Source: Euryodendron excelsum
Lineage: Eukaryota > Streptophyta > Magnoliopsida > Ericales > Pentaphylacaceae
Assembly: GCA_033060915.1 (NCBI GenBank)
Contig: CM065397.1
Span: 34,747,501 to 34,811,500 of the forward strand
Direction of reading: 5' to 3'
DNA: 64,000 nucleotides
Shown: one piece after another, positions 56,773 to 64,000 of the stretch
Position numbering within the stretch: the first letter of the stretch is position 1
How the letters are laid out: every line of letters begins with the position of its first letter
Position numbers and translations under genes: made by a program
Notes under the pieces: model-generated
Database searches by the model: none
Seen by the model: only the letters and a program-made list of their open reading frames with translations
What the model was told of the DNA's origin: nothing

Positions 56773-59700
56773 CAGAGCCTCTTTCAACATGAAAGAGGTT
56801 CGCAAACTCAGTCTAAAAATCATATGTTACCATTTACAGAGCTCGAACACTCCCTAAACCCTAGCCTCCCTTGGTTTTCCAAACCCTAGCCACCATACAC
56901 AAATCTTAGCCTTACATACACTCATACACACCCCCATACACTTATATACTAGCCTCCAACCCACCTTTGAAGACTTGAAAAGCTACAATATGAAGTTTGA
57001 AGACAACTCTTGAAGATTGAAGACAAAGATCAAGACGAAGACCGAAGACAAGCAAGGCGCGCAAAATAAACAAGACATATAGTAGGCTTTCTCTTTAAAT
57101 TTCCCCACTTCCCCCCTCTCTCTTCTCTCTCCTAACCCACTTGGGTTTTCTCTATTTTAATCCCCCATCTCTTTTCCCCCTTTTTTTTTGCATGCTTGAA
57201 ACAAGGGGACTCCTGGTCCATGTGTAGGATTAGACTATTGGAGTGTCACCGTGCTGGAGGCTTTCCTTTAGGCTAACCAGAGACCACGTGGGTTCGGCCC
57301 CCTTGATTATGTGGTGAAGCCTTAACCTTGTATGTTCACGACCCCAAAATTGCATTGTGCATATCATAATCTTGCATCTTCCAAAAATTTTTTTTCAAAC
57401 TCGTTTTCAAAATCGTTTTCGAACTTGTTTACAAAATTGCATCAAAATCTCTTTCTCAAAACATGTTTTCAAAATCACAATCCTAGGGTGATTCTAGCTT
57501 TTCCATGGCTAGGGTTGCTTTAGAAAAGTATTACATTTAAAATGACTTCCATGGTCTATATTTTTAACCCTTGTCATTTTCAAAACCGCTTTCCTAAAGT
57601 GGTTATAGCCCTCTTATAGTTAGAATTGCTTTAGAAAAGTGAGATTTTTTTTTACATCTTCTAAAAACTCTCTTTTTAAAAGTCTCTCTTCCTAAAAATC
57701 TCTTTTTCAACAAACTTTCCTAAAACTCTCCTTTCCAAAATTGTTTTCAAAAACTCCCTCCAAAAATCCATTTTTCAAAACTCTTTTTTTCAATTCCTTT
57801 CCAAAATCCTCTCATCAAAATTCACTTTTCTAAAAACACTCCCTAAATTCACTTTCCTAAAAACTCTCTCCAACAATCTCTTTTCAAAAATCTTTCCAAA
57901 AAACTTTCTTTTCAAAATCTTCCCTCTAGAAACTCCTCCCTAGGTTTTCCCTCCAAAAACCTGTTTCCAAAAAACCCTTTTATTGATGCCCAAGTCAAGC
58001 CCTAGAACTCAAAATTAGGAAACCTTAATGTTCTTTCCAAAAACATGGTTTTCAAACTTTGCCCCAAACCTAGGTTTCCAAAACCTCTTGTTCTCTACAT
58101 CCAAACCATACATATTTTCAAAACCTATTTTCTACGTCAAAACTATAGCATTCCAAATCTAGGCTTTCTAAAACTCCCCTTCCCAAATCCATGCCAAATC
58201 CAATTTTCCCTTTAGGAAACCAAATCCAATCTTCCCTTTAGGAAATCAAATCAAATCTTCCCGTTTAGGAAACTAGATCCTATCCCCCGTTTTTGGAAAC
58301 AAAATCAAACCTTCCCTTTTAAAAACAAAATCCAATCCCTTCCTAATCCAAATCTTTTCTAATTCGACCATTTCCTACCCCTTTCCAAATCTTAACTTTC
58401 CAAATCCAAGTTTTCAAATCTTTCCTAAATTCAACCTTTCCTAATCTCAAGGTTTTCTAAAACTCAAACTTTAAAAACTTTCTAAATCCTAAACTTTCTA
58501 AATTCGAAACTTTCAAACTCTAAAATTTTGTAAGTTCTGAACTTTCCTAACCTTCAAATCTTTTAAAGTCTAAACCCTTCCTCATTCCAATCTTTCTTAA
58601 TTCCAAATCCTTTCCAAACTTTAACTCCCAATTCTAGATTTTCAAATCTTTCGAAAACTCAAATTTTGAATCTTCCAAAAATTCTAGAAGCTTTCTAAAT
58701 TCAAATCTTTCCTAATTTAAAATCTTTCTAAAATTCTAAGCTTTCCAAATTCAAAACTTTCTTAACTTAAAACTTTTCAAATTCTAAACCTTTCTTAAAC
58801 TAAACTTTCCTAATTCAAAACATTTCTAAATTCAACACTTTCCTATTTCAAAACCTTTCTTAAAACGAAGCTTTCCAATTTTCAAAACTTCTAAAACATT
58901 CCAAATTCCAAAAACTTTCTTTATTCAAAACTTTCCTAAGTTCAAACTTTCTTAATTCAAAACTTTCATAATTCGAAACTTTCCTAAATCAGACCTTTCC
59001 TAAAACAAAACTTTCCTAATTCCAATGTTTCTCCAATCTTCCAAGTCCAACATTTGAGTCCAATCTTTCTTAATCTGAAGTCCTTTCTAAATCCTCTCTT
59101 TCCTAAGTCTAGGTTTCCTAAAACCAAGCTTTTCAAAATTAAATCTTTTCAAATCTTCCACTCAAAGTTCAATCTCTCGATTTTCTAATTCAAATTCCAA
59201 TTCAATCTCTTTCTTCCAATCAACTCTTCTATTTTCAATCGGACTCTTGTCCGAACTACGACTAACCTGATTCCTCCAAAAGGATACGTAGGCAACCCTC
59301 ATGGGTGCGGTCACAACATTTTTCAAATCTCAAATTCCACAATCTTTTCAAATCTCCAATCTATTTTCAAACTTTCAATTTCAAATTTCTATTTCCAAAT
59401 CTCTATTTCTAATTTTTAAAACTTTCCAATTTCTAATCTATCCTTTCAAATCTTTCTTCTAAAATCAAAACAATTCTTCTTTTCAAATCTATTTCCAAAT
59501 CAACTCTCTTTTCTTGCACTTGCATATCATGCATCATGTTTTTCTAAACATTAATTTTCAAAGTGAATAGGATTGAGCATTAGTTAGTTAAAAGACTCTC
59601 ATAGGTGAATCTAGGGTAGATTGACATGTAGGTACTGAAAGGGTGGGGTAGGGTGATGGCTTAGCGCGTCTTCCCTACACGTAACCAACCTCCGAAACTA

Positions 59701-60062
59701 GATCACTGATTTCGAAGACTATAAACGGAGTTATTTTCAAAAAAGGGCTAAATGTTTTCCAAAGGTTGCCAAACAACCTGTTTTCTTAAAAACCCTCTCT
59801 TGAGGAGATATTTTCAAAAACCTTTGTCCAAAAACCCTAAGTGTAGTCTTCGGATTATTCTTAGTTTTTAGGTGACCTAACTCACCTTAATCAAGTTAGG
59901 TGGCGACTCTAAACTTTTTCCAAAATTCCCTTTATTCAAACTTAGTTTCAATTCAAACCTAGTCACACTTATTCTTTTAGGAGGGTGAGTTCTAACGAGA
60001 GAGTACATCATTTTTCCTGCTTGTGTAAGTATTCCTTGTGTGTGAAAAATCTGGGCACGACA

Positions 60063-60208
60063 CATCCCCCATTCTAACTAGAAGGGTTGTCATCAGGTGA
60101 AGTATGCAGATATGCAAATGTAAGTGCACGTGTAGTGTGTGTGAGATTTTTGAAAAGTGGAGGAAAGGGCCTAATAACTTCGATCCATCCTGTTCATTCC
60201 ATCTTGTC
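60063..60208 (-). mobile_element. Element B internal leader, continued
   Basis: 'attctaactagaagggt' and 'tgcaaatgtaagtgca' match reversed leader sequence at 9098-9160 of D, continuing the B leader interrupted at 41154. It is cut again at 60209 by the TG end of LTR C. Confidence 0.7.
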
Positions 60209-63200
60209 TGTTAGCACCCCATTTTGGCCACTCAGATATCTCTGGCCCGACTGGACACACACTCAAGCCAGCACAAGCACATTCAAGCCTAAACTGGCTT
60301 TCCAAGTCCAGTACAATCAAAAAACTGCTTTATGGGCCCACTAGACACAACAGAGACAAAATGACCAAAATGCCCCTATTGCATTAGTCAATCCAATCCA
60401 GCCCAGCACGCCTTCCATAAGGTGATAAGTCCATTCATATTCAAAGTCAAATCCAATTATCCCGTCATTCGAGAAAGTTGACCCCTCATTGATGGTAAGA
60501 CTATCCAATCCAGCACGGCACGATCACTAAGAAGGTTTATTCCTTAGATCGGTAAAATCCCTTTCACACTCATCTTCGGAAAGTACCTAAGTCCCCTAGA
60601 TGGAAGAGCGATTCACTTCTGGCGCCTGTTAGCTCACCAATGTAGAATGTTCACTAATCTAGCATGTTCTTTGAGAAAGCACAAACCCCTCAAGAGTGGA
60701 TGACCGTCTAAGCTCGACACGTTATTTGAGAAAGCACAAATCCCTCAAGAACAGAAGACCGTCCCAGTCTGGGATGACCTTCGAGAAATTTTATCCCTCA
60801 AAGCGAAAAGACCGTTTCAAGCTTTTCCATTGAGAAAGTACCAATTCCTCAGACAGAAGTCTAGACTGGATCCAGACTGGTCAACACCGATGCTTACTAG
60901 CCCGTCCCAATGAAAATTGACCATTTTACCCCCAGTAGGCTTGGCACGTTCCTCGAGAAAGTATAAAGTCCTCAAAATGGTAAGACCACCTTCCAGAGCC
61001 ATCCCTAGACAGTCTGGCATGTCTAGTGCCATCCAGTCAACCTCAGTCAAAATGACTGCTTAGCCCCTAGGCGTCCAAATGCCCTAGAAAATCACACTAG
61101 CTCTGGGTATCAAACCGGTAATACCCCAGTCAACTCTGTTGAACCTAGTCAACCCCAATCAACTCTGGTCAGCCCCACTCAACTTTGGTCAACCGTATCA
61201 ATCCCGGTCAATCTTGGTCAACCCTAGAACTTCTAAGATGAGGTGACCGCTATCCGGTCACTCTCTTTAGCCATACCGGCTCTGGAAATCAAACTGGCAA
61301 CCTTCGGGATACTTTCCAGAGTATTCTCTTCTATTTCTAGCCGAGTCTCGTCGTCTGGCACCTTCGCTTTTTGAACCAGAACCTCTTTGCTCCACTTCGA
61401 GTGGAGCATGACCTTTCTTTAGCCGTGCAACACTAATAGTGGCGCATAACCCCCCAGAATCAATTAGGAATTGCCCAGCCCCATATCCAGCCTTTTATTA
61501 AGCTAAAATTAAATGACCTTGTGCCACTTATAGTGGCGCACGACCAAGCCTAAAGCGTATGCCACTATGAGTGGCGCACAACCCCCTTAAAAATGCATTA
61601 TAAATACAGACCTTCCCCTTCTCTGTTTTGGGCTAGAAAAATCCTCCGAAAACTCTCCTCCTCCATTCTAGACAACTCTCGGAGCCCTCTCTCTCTCTCT
61701 CTCTCTCTCAGTCCTATCGACTGAGTCTGAAGTTCAAACTCCCGGAGCCCTAGCTTCCAAGCTCCACTAAAGACCGCCTCGCTACCCAGAAGCTCCCAAA
61801 ACCTTCTCAAGTCAACTGCCTGAGCCTCCACCAAAGAAAGAAGCAACGAGACAAGATAACCCTCTTTTTACTTTTTCCTACTCCCCCACTTTCTCTTCTC
61901 CCTTCGAACCCACTTGGGTTCTTCTCTTTTTTAATCCCTTATCTCTAAAGCCCGCTTTCTTGCATGCTTGAAAACAAGAGGATCTTAAGTCCATGTCAAG
62001 AGTGAACAAGAGGAGATTATCGATCATGGCTCTCTTCTTGGCCCTCACTTGCTTCACGGCATGGCCTTAGGGCCCTCTTGTAATGTGGAGATACCTAAAC
62101 CTTGTATGTTTCATGCCGTTACTATCATCAAATTGAATTTGCATTCTCGTCATGTCTTTATCCCTTCAAACCATTTTTCAGAGTTATTTTCTCAAAATCG
62201 CAATTCTAGGTGGATCCTAACCCACACATGGTTAGGATTTTTCTGGAAAAGTGTGACATTTTAAATGGCTCTCGTTAGCCTACATTTCCTTATTTTCAAA
62301 AAATCCATTCTCAGGATTATCCTAGTCTTTTCATGATTAGGGTTGTTTCAAAAAATGTGTGACATTCAAAAAGACACAAAAGGTCTACATTTTTGGCCAC
62401 ACGCCTTTGTTGTTTTCCAAAACCACAAGCCTAAAGCGATTCTAGCCTTTCAACAGCTAGAATGGTTTTAGGTAAAGTGCGATATTCATTTGGATGCCTA
62501 AAATCCAAGTTAGGGTTTTTGGCACTAAAACATGTTTTCAAAAGACTCGGTTTTCGAACCATTTCCAAAACTCATATTTGTTAAACCCTAGAAGTCCAAT
62601 CCTAGGAAAATTTCATTTTTGCCAACTTGGAAACCTTCCATTTTTAAACCAAGATCATGCCTTTTTCAAACCCTTAAAATCCTCAATTTCCAAATCAATC
62701 AAAACTTCCCTTTTCCAAAATTTCCTTTCCAATCAAATCAAAACCTTCCATTTCAAATCCCTCAAATCGCTCCTTTTTTCAAATCTTCCAAATTTAAACC
62801 TAATTTAACTCCTTCTATTTTGGAAACAATCCAAACTTGCCTTTTTCAAAATCAAATATTTTCAAATCAAATCAAATCTCCTCAAATCTCAATCTTTTTG
62901 AAAAGGAAACATTTCAAAATCAAACCAAATAATCCTGAAAAGGAAACATTTCCAAAACCCAATATTTTCAAATCAACTCAAATCTCTTCAAATTAAATCA
63001 AATCTTTTCAAATCACAATCTTCCTGAAAAGGAAACACTTCAAAATTGAATAAAATCTTCCTTAAAAGGAAACATTTCAAAAGTCCAATCTTCCTGAAAA
63101 GGAAACACTTTTAAACTCAAACTTTCCTGTAAAGGAAACTCTAAAAATGGAAACTTTCTAGAAATAGGAGCCCATTTCAAGATTCTAATTCTTTTAGACT

Positions 63201-63785
63201 CTTGTCCGAACTACGATTGACCTGATCCTCTTTAAGGAGGTATGTAGGCAACCCTTCATGGGGTGCGGTCACAACCCTTTTCAAATTCCCCATTTCACTT
63301 TTCAAACTATTTTTCAACTTTGTTTTTCAAAAGTTTTATAAGTGGATAGCATTAAATATAGATAACCGGTGAGTCATAATTAGGTGAGTAAAAGGTTATT
63401 AGACATATAGGTACTGCAAGGGTAGGGTAGGGTGATAGTCTTAGGACATCTTCCCTATACGTAACCAACCCTCGAACTTAAGAATTTCCGTTTCAAAGAC
63501 AGAATTGCAGTCAATTTTCAAAAGGGCTTTCTAACATTTTTAGAGTTGTCAAACAACCCTACCTTCTAAAACCCTCTTATGAGGACGTTTCTTGAAAAAC
63601 CTTTTCTAAAACCTAATTTTAACCCGCAAGTTTTACTTGGTATAGGTGACCTAGCACATCTTTAAATATGTTAGGTGGTGACTCCAAATTTTTTTTCAAA
63701 AAGCCCTAATCAATTCCATTTCAAATTCAAACCCCGTCGCATTCGTCCTTCTAGGAGGACAAGTTCTAACGAGAGAGCACCGTAT
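60209..63785 (+). repeat. LTR C (3.6 kb, truncated at its 3' end)
   Basis: It begins TGTTAGCACCCC. It has degenerate U3 units (about 60410-61000, built on 'gagaaagcacaaa-cctcaag'), a run of 'tcaactctggtcaacc' variants (61130-61230), three palindromes and a TATA box (61424-61606), a CT microsatellite (61687-61709), a donor site mutated from GT to AT (61856) and a G-poor tract (about 62490-63120). The last roughly 50 bases expected after 'aacgagagagcac' are missing. It represents a third LTR subfamily. Confidence 0.75.
61424..61606 (+). promoter_or_regulatory. U3 promoter of LTR C
   Basis: Three palindromes of the type GTGCCACT...AGTGGCGCAC lie at 61424-61446, 61521-61541 and 61559-61578, the last 20 bases before TATAAATA at 61599-61606. 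Confidence 0.65.
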
Positions 63786-64000
63786 CAAATTCCCACCCCC
63801 AGGCCCAGAAAGAGAGAGGGAATGGGCCTGGCATCCAGAAACGTTGTGCGACATTGTCAATCATGGCAATTTATAAATAGTAAAAATAAATGTGAACATT
63901 GTCCACCTTCAAAATAAATTGCAAAAAGTTGGTATTTTGATGACAAACTTAATGCATGGTAGAATTATTGAATATGTATTAAATGCAAACAATGACATGT
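63786..64000. other. Unassigned right edge
   Basis: After the truncated LTR C the sequence does not match the family's LTR end or leader. It has a purine-rich patch ('cagaaagagagaggg', about 63807-63821) and is otherwise AT-rich. No supported gene. Confidence 0.5.

Larger units (their letters stand above)
41155..60062 (+). mobile_element. Element G, complete non-autonomous LTR retrotransposon, 18.9 kb
   Basis: Two LTRs in direct orientation (41155-47035 and 54915-60062) flank a 7.9-kb internal region with primer-binding site (47038), gag (48598-50527), an antisense PMD gene (53574-51730) and a polypurine tract (54895-54914). Neither protease, reverse transcriptase, RNase H nor integrase is recognisable, so movement would need enzymes from a partner. 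G is inserted in opposite orientation in the leader of element B, whose sequence resumes at 60063. The 5 bases flanking the ends, TATCT and CATCC, differ by two C/T changes and may be a decayed target duplication. The LTRs look a few percent diverged by eye. Confidence 0.85.
54915..60062 (+). repeat. 3' LTR of element G (5,148 bp)
   Basis: It begins TGCAAGCACCCC and ends GGGCACGACA. Order of parts as in the 5' LTR: 81-bp array (55123-55726), 157-bp units (about 55985-56400), palindromes and TATA (56726-56772), donor-like GT (57082), G-poor tract (about 57650-59230) and the conserved 3' end. It keeps a block of about 80-90 bases near 58760-58860 that the 5' LTR lacks. The shorter length is mainly due to ten fewer 81-bp units. 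Confidence 0.9.

Overview
The window looks like plant nuclear heterochromatin, probably from an angiosperm with a large genome. The evidence is very long LTRs (about 4.7-5.9 kb), nested insertions, CT/CA microsatellites, plant-type TATA boxes, GT-AG introns, and a protein of the plant mobile domain (PMD, aminotransferase-like) family. I see no ordinary host gene, rRNA or tRNA. Almost everything is one swarm of related Ty3/Gypsy-type LTR retrotransposons. The long LTRs, a gag followed by an antisense gene, and a primer-binding site containing TGGCGACTCC suggest the Tat/Ogre lineage; that lineage call is inference.

Layout. Element A (+): internal part 1-2838 and its 3' LTR 2839-7806. A sits inside element D (-): 5' internal part 7807-9625 and LTR 9626-14321. 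A short non-LTR spacer (14322-16068) follows. Element E (+): LTR 16069-21682, then leader and gag relic to about 23887. 23888-27732 holds microsatellites, an 815-bp-spaced direct duplication and unassigned DNA. Element F (-): LTR 27733-31069, cut by element B (-): 3' LTR 31070-35856, internal 35857-41154 and 60063-60208. B is itself split by element G (+), which is complete at 18.9 kb: LTR 41155-47035, internal 47036-54914, LTR 54915-60062. A further LTR, C (+, 60209-63785), also lies in B's 5' internal region. The last 215 bases are unassigned.

Gene content. G carries a decayed gag (48598-50527) and, in the opposite orientation, a spliced PMD gene (53574-51730). B carries a second PMD copy (36970-38823), open except for three TAG codons and a 1-base slip at a poly-G splice donor. 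Both copies show an approximately 885-bp intron ending one base before the ATG and a small phase-0 3' intron. No protease, reverse transcriptase, RNase H or integrase was recognised anywhere, so the elements seen here appear non-autonomous.

Regulation and repeats. Each LTR has the same plan: a U3 full of minisatellites (81, 157, about 205-213 bp), a cluster of palindromes just before a TATA box, a putative splice donor about 300 bp downstream, and then about 2 kb of strongly G-poor sequence. The palindrome sequence differs between subfamilies (GGCGCC type in A/B/G, GCACATGTGC type in D/E, GTGCCACT type in C) but keeps its place. In G the two LTRs differ in their 81-bp array by exactly ten units (17.5 against 7.5).

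All alignments were made by eye. Element ends given as TG...CA are well supported for A, B, D, E and G. The ends of F, C and the 24-27 kb duplications are approximate.
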